Below are positions 47,203 through 57,091 of a DNA stretch of 64,000 nucleotides, piece after piece (position 1 is the stretch's first letter; every line of letters begins with the position of its first letter). Position numbers and translations under genes: made by a program. This DNA comes from Clostridium sp. cel8 (GTDB lineage Bacteria; Bacillota; Clostridia; Clostridiales; Clostridiaceae). The stretch spans positions 1 through 64,000 of the forward strand of contig NZ_JACGAG010000005.1 in NCBI RefSeq assembly GCF_014050525.1, written 5' to 3'. The notes below the pieces were generated by a model. It searched no databases, was not told the origin of the DNA, and worked only from the letters and a program-made list of their open reading frames with translations.

Positions 47203-47847
47203 ATGAGTTATTTTACAATTAAAGAAGAAGCAGAAGCCAGATTTGAAGAAAAAAAATCTACATTTATAGGTAGAGTAAAACGAATTAATACAGAAGTAGA
47301 AGCAAAAAAATTTATAAATAGTATAAAAGAAAAGGAGAAAGAAGCAAGACACAATGTCTATGCTTACATCATAGGAGAGAATATGAATATTCAAAGATAT
47401 AGTGATGATGGTGAACCTCAAGGTTCCGCAGGTATACCAATTCTTGAAGTTATAAAGAAGAATAAGATAACTGATGTAGCAGTAGTAGTTACTAGATATT
47501 TTGGAGGAATTTTGCTTGGCAAGGGAGGACTTTTTAGAGCATATTCAAAAGCAGCATCTTTAGCAATTGAGAACGGACAAGTTATAGAAAAAGTTCTTGG
47601 AGTGGAATTGAATATAGTTATAAATTATGAAGATGTAGATAAAGTTAGATATGCTTTTAAGAAGAATTCATGGAGAATAGAAAAAGTAGATTATTCAGAT
47701 AAGGTATCTATCTTAGTGTATTGTGATATTAAAACTAGTGATTCTATTATTAATAAAGTTATAGAGCTTACAAGAGGTAAGTGTCAGGTTATAGTAAGCG
47801 ATGAAGAATATTACTTTAAGACAGAGGATAAGCTATATAAAGAGTAG
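47203..47847 (+). CDS. YigZ/IMPACT-family protein
   Basis: A 214-residue YigZ/YvyE protein. The N-terminal domain has KSTFIGRVKRINTEVEAKKF, RHNVYAYIIGE, SDDGEPQGSAGIPILEV and VTRYFGGILLGKGGL, all hallmark motifs. A DUF1949 domain forms the C-terminus. The family is related to eukaryotic IMPACT and is thought to act on translation or RNA; the bacterial role is not settled. The ribosome site AAAGGTGG precedes the ATG. Confidence 0.92.
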   Translation: MSYFTIKEEAEARFEEKKSTFIGRVKRINTEVEAKKFINSIKEKEKEARHNVYAYIIGENMNIQRYSDDGEPQGSAGIPILEVIKKNKITDVAVVVTRYFGGILLGKGGLFRAYSKAASLAIENGQVIEKVLGVELNIVINYEDVDKVRYAFKKNSWRIEKVDYSDKVSILVYCDIKTSDSIINKVIELTRGKCQVIVSDEEYYFKTEDKLYKE

Positions 47848-47972
47848 TGTATATTCCCATTAAATAAGTATTTTAACTTTTATTTGTATTATATAGTGTT
47901 AATTTGTGTTTACAAATATTTATGTGATATAATATTTAATGTTTTATACAAAAGGTAATTGGGAGGGATTGT

Positions 47973-48710
47973 ATGTCAGGACATTCAAAATGGCATAATA
48001 TACAAGCTAAAAAGAGTAAAGTAGATGCTAAAAAAGGTAAGATATTTACTAAAATAGGTAAAGAAATTGCAATAGCAGCAAAAGATGGATCTAATCCAGA
48101 TACAAATTCAAAACTTAGAGATGTAATTTCAAAAGCAAAGGCAAATAATATGCCTCAAGATACTATAAATAGAGCTATAAAAAAAGGCGCCGGTGAAATG
48201 GAAGGAATGAATTACGAAGAAGTAACTTATGAAGGATACGGCCCTGGAGGAGTTGCTATAATAGTTAAAGCACTAACTGATAACAAAAATAGAACGGCAG
48301 GAAATGTAAGGACTGCTTTTACTAGAAGTGGCGGTAATTTAGGAGCAAGTGGTTGTGTTAGTTGGATGTTTAAAACTAAGGGACAAATAATCATAGAAAA
48401 AACAGATGAGTTAGATGAGGATAGTTTGATGATGAAGGCACTTGATGCAGGTGCAGAGGATTTTAACACTGAAGATGAAGTGTATGAAATTACAACTACA
48501 GTAGAGGATTTTGCAAGTGTTCGTGATTCGCTTGAAAAAGATGGATTGAAATTTGTTTCTGCTGATATAGTAATGACACCAGATAATATATTGTCAGTTG
48601 ATATGGAAATGGCTGAAAAAGTTCAAAAACTTATTGATAAGCTGGAAGACAATGATGATGTTCAAGATGTTTATCATAATGCGGATTTTCCAGATGAATT
48701 TGAAGGATAA
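47973..48710 (+). CDS. YebC/PmpR-family protein
   Basis: A 245-residue YebC-type protein, starting [20 protein letters not shown] and with [20 protein letters not shown]. Members are described as DNA-binding regulators and, more recently, as translation factors relieving ribosome stalling at proline stretches. Length is normal. ATG follows GGGAGG. In several bacteria yebC is next to ruvCAB; here a bofC-like gene and ruvAB follow about 1.3 kb later. Confidence 0.95.
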   Translation: MSGHSKWHNIQAKKSKVDAKKGKIFTKIGKEIAIAAKDGSNPDTNSKLRDVISKAKANNMPQDTINRAIKKGAGEMEGMNYEEVTYEGYGPGGVAIIVKALTDNKNRTAGNVRTAFTRSGGNLGASGCVSWMFKTKGQIIIEKTDELDEDSLMMKALDAGAEDFNTEDEVYEITTTVEDFASVRDSLEKDGLKFVSADIVMTPDNILSVDMEMAEKVQKLIDKLEDNDDVQDVYHNADFPDEFEG

Positions 48711-48805
48711 ACAAGATAAATACTTACATATATGTTCCACATGTAGATCATTTTCAATAAGGGGTAATATAAGTATTCATATTATCTAATAAAATTGAGA
48801 GTGAT

Positions 48806-48831
48806 CTTTTACTTATATGTAAAAGTATTAT
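48806..48831 (+). terminator. Weak hairpin after yebC
   Basis: CTTTTAC (48806-48812) and GTAAAAG (48819-48825) form a 7-bp stem followed by TATTATTTTAT. It is just upstream of the next ribosome site, so it may be a weak terminator or part of that leader. Confidence 0.4.
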
Positions 48832-48853
48832 TTTATAAATGGAGATGATTATT

Positions 48854-49915
48854 TTGACTTACGAACTTGATGAATCTGATAAGAAAAATGGGGAATATAT
48901 GAAAGAGGAGATACATAAGATTTTCTCTGGATTTTTTGGAGAGTATATATTACTCAATATTTCACAATACCTTGTAGAACCAATTAATACTTTAGAAAAA
49001 AAGAATTCATGGAGTCATGTTTTAAATACTCTAAGTACATTTAAGCGTCCAGAATTAGATTCTAGTATTGAAGAATCAATTAAAAAAGGAAAGGTAAATT
49101 GGCCACTAGTAGAAGCATTTATTGAAAAAAGTAGAAATAAGATAGGGACAAGTCATAATGCAAATGTTTATGAATATACAGATATATTAAATAATTTTGA
49201 AATGAGCAAAGATGATGTTGATTTTTGTAATAGCATGTTTAAATATATGAATTCAGAAAAACAGATAAATTATATGCATGATTTGATTGAAGCACTAGAT
49301 GATGATTTAAGAGTGTTAAGTGAACGATATAGAAATGAAGTGGAAAAAGCTGATCTTGAAAAACAAGAAGTTATGTCAAACTTAAACGATTTAAATACAG
49401 ATGGAAGCAGGAATAAGTTAGGGAAAAGTATTGGAATGATAAATTTACCAAAGACTATTTTAATTGGCTGTGAATATAGGAAATTTACACCATTTAGCAA
49501 TGTGAAAAATTTGATATATAAGTTTAGTCCTAAAATAGATGAAATTAGAAATGTCTTAGATAATGGTAATATATATGTAGTTAAAGGAATAAATCTTCTT
49601 CCTGATTATAAGGAATCTAAGCTATCTATTTTTAAATTTGGATTTTCATTTGTATTAGGAGTAAAGGTTTCGAGCAAAGATTATATTCCAGATGGAATGA
49701 AAGCTTTCACAATTCCTTCTCATAAATATGTGTATTATACTTCAAATGCCAATATAACTCTAAAAGATTTAATTACAGAAGATGTATCAACTATAAATTT
49801 TTTAGATGAAAAATTTACTTTGTCAAAGTTTCCTATGATAGAATTGTACAGTAGAAATTTTATAGATAGAAATGAAGATAATGTTGAATTTAACACATAT
49901 ATACCTGTAGAATAA
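48854..49915 (+). CDS. Unknown protein with C-terminal GyrI-like effector-binding domain
   Basis: A 353-residue soluble protein. The N-terminal ~180 residues are helical, with a coiled-coil-like stretch (DDDLRVLSERYRNEVEKADL), and match no family I know. The C-terminal ~150 residues (FGFSFVLGVKVSSKDYIPDG, AFTIPSHKYVYYTSN, PMIELYSRNFI, NTYIPVE) look like the GyrI/AraC-type small-molecule-binding fold, where a Glu in the E-x-Y segment binds ligands. No DNA-binding motif is evident. ATG 48839 overlaps the ribosome site GGAG, so TTG 48854 is preferred. Confidence 0.7.
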   Translation: MTYELDESDKKNGEYMKEEIHKIFSGFFGEYILLNISQYLVEPINTLEKKNSWSHVLNTLSTFKRPELDSSIEESIKKGKVNWPLVEAFIEKSRNKIGTSHNANVYEYTDILNNFEMSKDDVDFCNSMFKYMNSEKQINYMHDLIEALDDDLRVLSERYRNEVEKADLEKQEVMSNLNDLNTDGSRNKLGKSIGMINLPKTILIGCEYRKFTPFSNVKNLIYKFSPKIDEIRNVLDNGNIYVVKGINLLPDYKESKLSIFKFGFSFVLGVKVSSKDYIPDGMKAFTIPSHKYVYYTSNANITLKDLITEDVSTINFLDEKFTLSKFPMIELYSRNFIDRNEDNVEFNTYIPVE

Positions 49916-50000
49916 TTCTTCATTTAATAATTTATAAATATGGGTATATATGTATAATTTTATTAAATTGTGTCCATAATATTCAATAAGGAGGGATATT

Positions 50001-50591
50001 ATGGATACAGTAAGAGTGCGAAAAATAGTATTAACAATTGTAACTATTTTGGTTTTTACATTAAGTTGTTATATATGTATAACTAAACTTAAAAGTTATG
50101 ATACAGAAAAAAATATGTATCAAGTTAAGGAATATGATTCTGTAAATGCTAGTTCGAATTTAGGAAATAAACTTTCCAGTAAATGCAATTTGATATTTAA
50201 AATAAAATATGCTAAAAGTGGTGATGTTATAATAGAGAAGGAAGAAACAGGAGAAAAGTTAGCAGGTAATACTAAAGCTGATATAGAAAATTTGTATAAG
50301 AATACTGAATATAAAGTTGATAGTTTCAGCCCACTAGAAGTAGTGTTTGTAAAAACAGTAGATAAATATGCTCCAAATAAATATGTACTTGGAATCAAAG
50401 ATGGATTCATAGCAATATATAAGACAGATAAATATGGAAATATGTTTATAGAAAACAAATCGAGAGATATAACTAACATAAAGACAAGCAGATTAAAGGA
50501 AAAAGATATAGAACTTCTTACACAGGGAGATAAGTATTTTGAGTGCGATACACATGAAGATGCAGAAGCCCGCCTTGAAGACTATGAATAA
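50001..50591 (+). CDS. BofC-like membrane-anchored protein
   Basis: A 196-residue protein with one N-terminal membrane helix (about 7-28) and an exported domain. The C-terminus (NKYVLGIKDGFIAIYKTDKY, then a run ending ARLEDYE) resembles the C-terminal domain of BofC, the Bacillus intermembrane regulator of sigma-K processing. In Bacillus bofC is directly upstream of ruvA, as here. Resemblance plus synteny make a BofC relative likely, but overall similarity is low. The ribosome site AAGGAGG precedes the ATG; a terminator overlaps its end. Confidence 0.6.
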   Translation: MDTVRVRKIVLTIVTILVFTLSCYICITKLKSYDTEKNMYQVKEYDSVNASSNLGNKLSSKCNLIFKIKYAKSGDVIIEKEETGEKLAGNTKADIENLYKNTEYKVDSFSPLEVVFVKTVDKYAPNKYVLGIKDGFIAIYKTDKYGNMFIENKSRDITNIKTSRLKEKDIELLTQGDKYFECDTHEDAEARLEDYE

Positions 50592-50612
50592 TAGTCTTTG
50601 GGCTTTATTTAT
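50566..50612 (+). terminator. Terminator after the bofC-like gene
   Basis: AAGCCC/GGGCTT (50566-50571, 50600-50605) and AGACTAT/ATAGTCT (50579-50585, 50591-50597) stack into one hairpin, followed by TATTTATTT. Its left arm lies within the coding sequence. Confidence 0.8.
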
Positions 50613-50725
50613 TTACTTGAATAAAATTTTTTAAAATGATAAAGTATTATATGTTATAATATGTTTGTTGTAGAAAATTGGATTAATAAGTATATTTACT
50701 ATAAATGTATTTTGGGGGAAGTTAA

Positions 50726-51322
50726 GTGTATGAATATATAATTGGAATTTATAAAGGAATGAATAAAGATTACATAATAGTTGAAAATAATGGTATAGGA
50801 TATAGGATAAATACTTCAGGAACTACTATTGCTAATGTACCTGAAATTGGCAGTGAAATTATGGTTTATACTACCCAAATAGTACGAGAAGATTTTATTG
50901 GACTGTATGGTTTTCTTACAAGAGAGGAATTGTCCATGTTTAATTTACTTATAGGGGTTAATGGAATAGGTGCAAAGGCATCATTATCTCTTTTATCTAT
51001 AGCTACAGTAAATAATCTAAAATATTCTATACTATCAGAAGATGAAAGTACTATAATTAAAGCTCCAGGAATAGGGAAAAAGACTGCAAAGAGAATTATA
51101 TTGGAGCTGAAAGATAAAATAGATTCTAAGGATATAAATTCTGATGTTAACTGCCTTAGTGTAGAAAATAAAGAATTTGATACTAAAAAGGAGGAAGCAA
51201 AGGAAGCACTTATCTCACTTGGATATTCTGAGAAAGAAGCCTCTAAAGCATTGGATATAGCTGATATGAATAGTTCAGTTGAGGATATAATAAAGTCTGC
51301 ACTTAAATTTTTAATGAATTAG
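50726..51322 (+). CDS. ruvA: Holliday junction helicase subunit RuvA
   Basis: A 198-residue RuvA. It binds four-way DNA junctions and loads RuvB. It starts YEYIIGIYKGM and has helix-hairpin-helix motifs (LIGVNGIGAKASLSLLS, IKAPGIGKKTAKRIILELKD) and the C-terminal RuvB-contacting domain. Start at GTG behind GGGGGAA; an ATG at 50730 is out of frame. First gene of the run ruvA-ruvB-queA-tgt-yajC. Confidence 0.96.
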   Translation: MYEYIIGIYKGMNKDYIIVENNGIGYRINTSGTTIANVPEIGSEIMVYTTQIVREDFIGLYGFLTREELSMFNLLIGVNGIGAKASLSLLSIATVNNLKYSILSEDESTIIKAPGIGKKTAKRIILELKDKIDSKDINSDVNCLSVENKEFDTKKEEAKEALISLGYSEKEASKALDIADMNSSVEDIIKSALKFLMN

Positions 51323-51337
51323 GCAGGTGAATTTAGT

Positions 51338-52363
51338 ATGGAAAATAGAATTGTCACTCCATCTATTCTAGAAGGTGAAAATGAATATAGTTTAAGGCCT
51401 AGAAAACTTTCAGAATATATAGGACAGAAAAATGTAAAAGAGAAACTTAGAATATTTATACAAGCTGCTAAAAACAGAAAAGAGGCATTGGATCATGTGC
51501 TTTTATATGGACCTCCAGGACTTGGAAAAACTACACTTGCAAATATAATTGCACATGAAATGGGAGGAAATCTAAAGGTTACATCTGGACCGGCAATAGA
51601 AAGGGCAGGAGATCTTGCAGCTATACTTACAAATTTAAGTGATATGGATGTGCTTTTTATAGATGAAATTCATAGGCTCAATAGAAGTGTAGAGGAGATA
51701 CTGTACCCTGCAATGGAAGATTATGCACTTGATATAGTAATAGGTAAAGGAGCTGCATCAAAGTCAATAAGACTTGACTTGCCAAACTTCACCTTGATTG
51801 GGGCAACTACCAGAATAGGACTTTTAAGCTCTCCACTTAGAGATAGATTTGGAATGCTCTGTCCTATGCAATTTTATACAGATGATGAATTAAGCGAAAT
51901 AGTACTTCGATCTGCAGAAATATTAAATGTTCAGATAGATGAAGATGCTGCAATGGAAATAGGAAAAAGATCAAGAGGTACGCCAAGAATTGCAAATAGG
52001 CTCTTAAAGAGAGTAAGAGATTACTCAGAAGTTGAAGGAGATGGAAAAATAGATATAAAAACAACTAGAGATGCACTTGAATTACTTGAAGTTGATAATG
52101 AGGGATTTGACAGTGTAGATAATAAAATACTTGAAGCTATAATAGACAATTTTGGAGGGGGACCTGTTGGACTTGAAACACTTGCGTATTTTATAGGTGA
52201 GGAAATTGATACTATCGAAGATGTATATGAGCCATACTTAATTCAAAAAGGATTTATAATAAGAACTCCAAGAGGAAGAGTAGCATCTGATAGTGCATAT
52301 AAGCATTTGAATAGGAAACGAAGTGATAATAATTTAAGACAGTCATCATTATTTGACAAGTAA
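51338..52363 (+). CDS. ruvB: Holliday junction helicase subunit RuvB
   Basis: A 341-residue AAA+ motor of normal length. Walker A is [13 protein letters not shown], Walker [12 protein letters not shown], sensor [17 protein letters not shown], with a C-terminal winged helix ending [15 protein letters not shown]. With RuvA it drives branch migration. It begins 15 bp after ruvA behind CAGGTGA. Confidence 0.98.
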   Translation: MENRIVTPSILEGENEYSLRPRKLSEYIGQKNVKEKLRIFIQAAKNRKEALDHVLLYGPPGLGKTTLANIIAHEMGGNLKVTSGPAIERAGDLAAILTNLSDMDVLFIDEIHRLNRSVEEILYPAMEDYALDIVIGKGAASKSIRLDLPNFTLIGATTRIGLLSSPLRDRFGMLCPMQFYTDDELSEIVLRSAEILNVQIDEDAAMEIGKRSRGTPRIANRLLKRVRDYSEVEGDGKIDIKTTRDALELLEVDNEGFDSVDNKILEAIIDNFGGGPVGLETLAYFIGEEIDTIEDVYEPYLIQKGFIIRTPRGRVASDSAYKHLNRKRSDNNLRQSSLFDK

Positions 52364-52396
52364 AAGTTAATAGCATAATGAAACGGAGTGAAATAG

Positions 52397-53422
52397 TTGA
52401 AAGTTACTGATTTTGATTTTTATTTACCAAAGGAACTGATTGCACAGCATCCATTAAGTCATAGAGATGAAGCAAGGCTAATGGTGCTAGACAAAAAAAC
52501 TGGGAATATAGAACATAAAGTATTTAAGGATATAGTAGATTATTTAAATCCAGGTGATTGTCTTGTACTAAATGATACAAGAGTTTTACCTGCTAGACTC
52601 ATAGGCTCTAAAGAAGGTACAAATGGTAAAATGGAAATACTTTTATTGAAAAGGACTGGAGATGATACCTGGGAAACTTTAGTAAAGCCTGGTAAAAGAG
52701 CTAAAATAGGTAGTAGATTTAATTTTGGAGGCGGAAAGTTAAAGGCTGAAGTAATTGATATAAAGGAAGAGGGAAATAGAATAGTAAAATTTGAATATGA
52801 GGGTATATTTGAAGAAATACTAGATGAACTTGGACAAATGCCTCTTCCACCTTATATAAAAGAAAAACTTGAAGATAAAGAGATGTATCAAACTGTATAC
52901 TCTAAAGAAGAGGGTTCAGCAGCTGCACCAACAGCAGGATTACATTTTACAAAAGAACTTTTAAATAAGATAGAGAAAAAGGGAGTGGATATTGCATTTT
53001 TAACTCTTCATGTTGGACTTGGGACATTTAGACCTGTTAAAGTTGAAAACATAGAAGATCACAACATGCATTCTGAATATTACTGCATGAGTAAAGATAC
53101 AGCAGATAAAATAAATAATGCAAGAAAAAATGGACACAATATAGTTGCTGTTGGAACTACCTCTTGTAGAACACTTGAAACTATAGGGGATGGAAATGGC
53201 ATGGTAAGGGAACAATCAGGATGGACAGATATATTTATATATCCAGGATATAAGTACAAAGTTGTAGATAAGCTTATAACGAATTTCCATTTGCCAAAAT
53301 CTACTCTTATAATGCTTGTAAGTGCTCTATGTGGTAGAGAAAATATATTGAATGCATATAATGTTGCTGTAGATAAAAAATACAGGTTCTTTAGTTTTGG
53401 GGATGCCATGTTTATAAAGTAA
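52397..53422 (+). CDS. queA: S-adenosylmethionine:tRNA ribosyltransferase-isomerase
   Basis: A 341-residue QueA. It adds the cyclopentenediol precursor to 7-aminomethyl-deazaguanine at tRNA position 34, making epoxyqueuosine. Typical stretches: [59 protein letters not shown] and [12 protein letters not shown] start behind CGGAGTG. It works directly after Tgt, encoded next. Confidence 0.97.
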   Translation: MKVTDFDFYLPKELIAQHPLSHRDEARLMVLDKKTGNIEHKVFKDIVDYLNPGDCLVLNDTRVLPARLIGSKEGTNGKMEILLLKRTGDDTWETLVKPGKRAKIGSRFNFGGGKLKAEVIDIKEEGNRIVKFEYEGIFEEILDELGQMPLPPYIKEKLEDKEMYQTVYSKEEGSAAAPTAGLHFTKELLNKIEKKGVDIAFLTLHVGLGTFRPVKVENIEDHNMHSEYYCMSKDTADKINNARKNGHNIVAVGTTSCRTLETIGDGNGMVREQSGWTDIFIYPGYKYKVVDKLITNFHLPKSTLIMLVSALCGRENILNAYNVAVDKKYRFFSFGDAMFIK

Positions 53423-54565
<1,143 letters not shown>

Positions 54566-54589
54566 AATTTGTATAAGGAGGTTTACATA

Positions 54590-54877
54590 ATGAATTTTGC
54601 ACAATTATTGCCTATTTTAGGCATGTTAGTGGTTTTCTATCTTATTATATTTATACCTGAAAGTAGAAGAAGAAAAAAGTTCAATAATATGATTGCCAAT
54701 TTAAGAGTTAATGATCAGATAATTACAAAAGGTGGCATAGTAGGAAAAATTACAAATATACAGGACAAAGAAGTTACTATGCAGACAGGACCTGACAAAG
54801 TTAAAATTAAAATTGCTAAGGCAGGTATAATGAGTGTGTTGACTGAAAGAAAAACCTCAGACGTTTCTAAAAAATAA
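54590..54877 (+). CDS. yajC: Preprotein translocase subunit YajC
   Basis: A 95-residue inner-membrane protein, one helix at residues ~6-24 followed by a basic segment (ESRRRKKFNNMIANLRVNDQ) and ITKGGIVGKI. It associates with SecDF. The upstream TTG 54569 is not supported; AAGGAGG at 54575-54581 indicates ATG 54590. It sits in the tgt-yajC order usual for bacteria, with secDF 2.2 kb downstream. Confidence 0.95.
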   Translation: MNFAQLLPILGMLVVFYLIIFIPESRRRKKFNNMIANLRVNDQIITKGGIVGKITNIQDKEVTMQTGPDKVKIKIAKAGIMSVLTERKTSDVSKK

Positions 54878-54938
54878 TTATGTAATAAAGCATCCTCTAT
54901 CTACATAGATACTATATTAGATGGGAGGTTGTTTTATT

Positions 54939-55307
54939 ATGGATAGATATAACGCTTGTGTTTCAACTGCTGAAGGTGTCTTAAGAAGTTTTATAATCAC
55001 GGTAATTATGTTATTGTTTTTTGCTGTAATTATGACTTTTGTTGAAGTAAATGAATATATGAGTTCTGTTTTTTACGTTATTACTACTATTTTAAGTATA
55101 ATGTATGGTGCGATATATGCTTCGCAAAGAATAAAGAAAAAGGGTTGGATTATAGGTATTATAGTTGCTCTTTTGTATGTGTTTATACTATATTTAATAT
55201 CTTTGGTTTCTGGAAATACTGTTGTTATTGGATCTAGTGGTATTAAAAGACTTGTAATTGCACTTTTAGTAGGAAGTATATCTGGAGTTATTGGAGTTAA
55301 CATATAA
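54939..55307 (+). CDS. TIGR04086/YrzE-type membrane protein
   Basis: A 122-residue protein with four predicted membrane helices and a basic cytoplasmic stretch between helices 2 and 3 (ASQRIKKKGWI). Small proteins of this type follow yajC in many clostridia and in Bacillus (YrzE). Function is not known. ATG 54921 overlaps the ribosome site GGGAGG, so ATG 54939 is chosen. Confidence 0.75.
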   Translation: MDRYNACVSTAEGVLRSFIITVIMLLFFAVIMTFVEVNEYMSSVFYVITTILSIMYGAIYASQRIKKKGWIIGIIVALLYVFILYLISLVSGNTVVIGSSGIKRLVIALLVGSISGVIGVNI

Positions 55308-55410
55308 TTAAATGTTTGTAAATATAGGGCTTAACTAGTTTTGTAAACTTTATTTTGATTGTAGTTTATGTTATAATCAAACAGAAATCTTTAGAAATGG
55401 GGGAAATTAG

Positions 55411-55548
55411 ATGAAACATATAAAGACTATAAATAGTACTAATATAAAAGATAGTTTAAAAAAACCAGGCTGCAAAGAATGTGCCAATTCTTGTCAATCG
55501 GCATGTAAAACTTCTTGCACAGTTGCTAATTTAGCATGTGAAAACTAG
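55411..55548 (+). CDS. scfA: SCIFF ranthipeptide precursor (six Cys in 45 residues)
   Basis: An exactly 45-residue peptide with six cysteines in its second half (KPGCKECANSCQSACKTSC, then a last one near the end), the definition of SCIFF. It begins KHIKTINSTN, the conserved leader. The cysteines become thioether-linked to neighbouring residues by the radical SAM enzyme encoded next. The mature product may act in cell-to-cell signalling, as reported in Clostridium. GGGGGAA precedes the ATG. Location between yajC and secDF is the usual one. Confidence 0.95.
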   Translation: MKHIKTINSTNIKDSLKKPGCKECANSCQSACKTSCTVANLACEN

Positions 55549-55593
55549 TGTAGATTTAAGGCAGTAACATAATGTTACTGCCTTAAATCTACG
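55549..55593. repeat. 19-bp perfect hairpin between scfA and scfB
   Basis: Arms 55550-55568 and 55574-55592 pair perfectly over 19 bp around ATAAT, starting 1 bp after the scfA stop. No T-run follows. It probably acts as a partial terminator or mRNA stabiliser that makes precursor mRNA exceed maturase mRNA. Confidence 0.8.
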
Positions 55594-55630
55594 CAATTTC
55601 ATAGAAATATTATTTTAGGAGGAAAAAATT

Positions 55631-56998
55631 TTGGCTGATATTCATAAGTTTATTAAAGGAAAAGATTATTATGTTATAGATGTTAATTCAGGTACAGTTC
55701 ATATTGTAGACGAGCTTGTATATGACATATTAGATGATGATAGACTTAAGACTTTAGATGAAGTATTTAAGTCTATTGGAGATAAATATAAAAAAGAAGA
55801 TATTGAAGAAGCTTACTCTGAAATCCAACATCTAGTTGATGAGGGAATGCTTTATTCTAAGGATTTATATAAAGATGTTGCAATTAAAAATGATAATACT
55901 CCATCTTATATAAAAGCACTTTGCTTAAATATTGCACATGATTGCAATTTAAGATGTAAATATTGTTTTGCAGATGAAGGCGAATATAAAGGGAAAAGGG
56001 AACTTATGTCTGCAGAAATAGGAAAAAAAGCTATAGATTTTGTTATAGAAAAGTCTGGGCCTAGAAAGAATATAGAAGTTGACCTATTTGGAGGAGAACC
56101 ACTTATGGTTTTCGATACAGTAAAAGAAATAGTAGAATATGCAAAAGAACAGGAAAAAATTCACAATAAGAATATAAGATTTACAATGACTACCAATGCA
56201 ACATTATTAAATGATGAAATAATGGATTATTTGGATAAAAACATGGGAAATATAGTGTTGAGTATAGATGGTAGAAAGGAAGTAAATGATAAAGTAAGGG
56301 TAAGGGCAGATGGCACAGGCTCTTTTGATACTATATTTCCTAAAATAAAGAAAATGGTTGAAATGAGAGATAAATCTAAGCAGTATTATGCAAGAGGGAC
56401 ATTTACAAGAGAAAACACAGACTTCTTTAATGATGTAATATTTCTTGCAGATCAGGGATTTGATGAAATATCTATTGAACCTGTAGTGCTTCCAAAAGAA
56501 AATCCACTTTCACTTAGAGAGGAAGATTTACCAACTATATATGAACAATATGATAAACTTTACGAAGAAATGCTTAAGAGAAATAAAGAGGGTAGAGGTT
56601 TTAAATTTTACCATTTCAATATAGATTTAAATGGAGGACCTTGTATATATAAGAGAATATCTGGTTGTGGTGCTGGACATGAATATGTGGCAATAACTCC
56701 AAGTGGTGATATTTATCCATGTCACCAATTTGTAGGAAATGAAAAATTTATAATGGGAAACCTAAATGATTTTGACAATATAAATACAGATATTCAAAAA
56801 GAGTTTAAAACTTCTCATATTTATAATAAACCAGAATGTTTAAATTGTTGGGCTAGATTTTACTGTAGTGGAGGATGTCAAGCAAATAATTATAATTTTA
56901 ATGGAGATATGAAAGTTCCATATTCACTTGGATGCAAAATGCAAAAAAAGAGGATAGAATGTGCTATTGCACTTAAAGCCAATACTATGCAGAATTAA
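55631..56998 (+). CDS. scfB: Radical SAM SCIFF maturase
   Basis: A 455-residue radical SAM/SPASM enzyme. An N-terminal ~90-residue peptide-recognition-like domain is followed by the CX3CX2C cluster site (C105, C109, C112 in CNLRCKYCFADEG), the barrel (VDLFGGEPLM), and a C-terminal SPASM region with many cysteines (SGCGAGHEY, YPCHQF, CLNCWARFYCSGGCQANN). It makes thioether bonds in the SCIFF peptide. TTG start behind AGGAGGA. It follows scfA across a hairpin. Confidence 0.95.
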   Translation: MADIHKFIKGKDYYVIDVNSGTVHIVDELVYDILDDDRLKTLDEVFKSIGDKYKKEDIEEAYSEIQHLVDEGMLYSKDLYKDVAIKNDNTPSYIKALCLNIAHDCNLRCKYCFADEGEYKGKRELMSAEIGKKAIDFVIEKSGPRKNIEVDLFGGEPLMVFDTVKEIVEYAKEQEKIHNKNIRFTMTTNATLLNDEIMDYLDKNMGNIVLSIDGRKEVNDKVRVRADGTGSFDTIFPKIKKMVEMRDKSKQYYARGTFTRENTDFFNDVIFLADQGFDEISIEPVVLPKENPLSLREEDLPTIYEQYDKLYEEMLKRNKEGRGFKFYHFNIDLNGGPCIYKRISGCGAGHEYVAITPSGDIYPCHQFVGNEKFIMGNLNDFDNINTDIQKEFKTSHIYNKPECLNCWARFYCSGGCQANNYNFNGDMKVPYSLGCKMQKKRIECAIALKANTMQN

Positions 56999-57091
56999 AA
57001 ATATATTGACGGTAAAATTTTAAAGTAATATAATGGCTAATGTGTATATATTAAACTAAAGCTGTTTGTTGATATATAAAGGAGGATAAAG

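Noticed and set aside
48598-48789. 63-codon plus-strand ORF at the end of yebC
   Set aside because: Mostly overlaps yebC in another frame and lacks a ribosome site.
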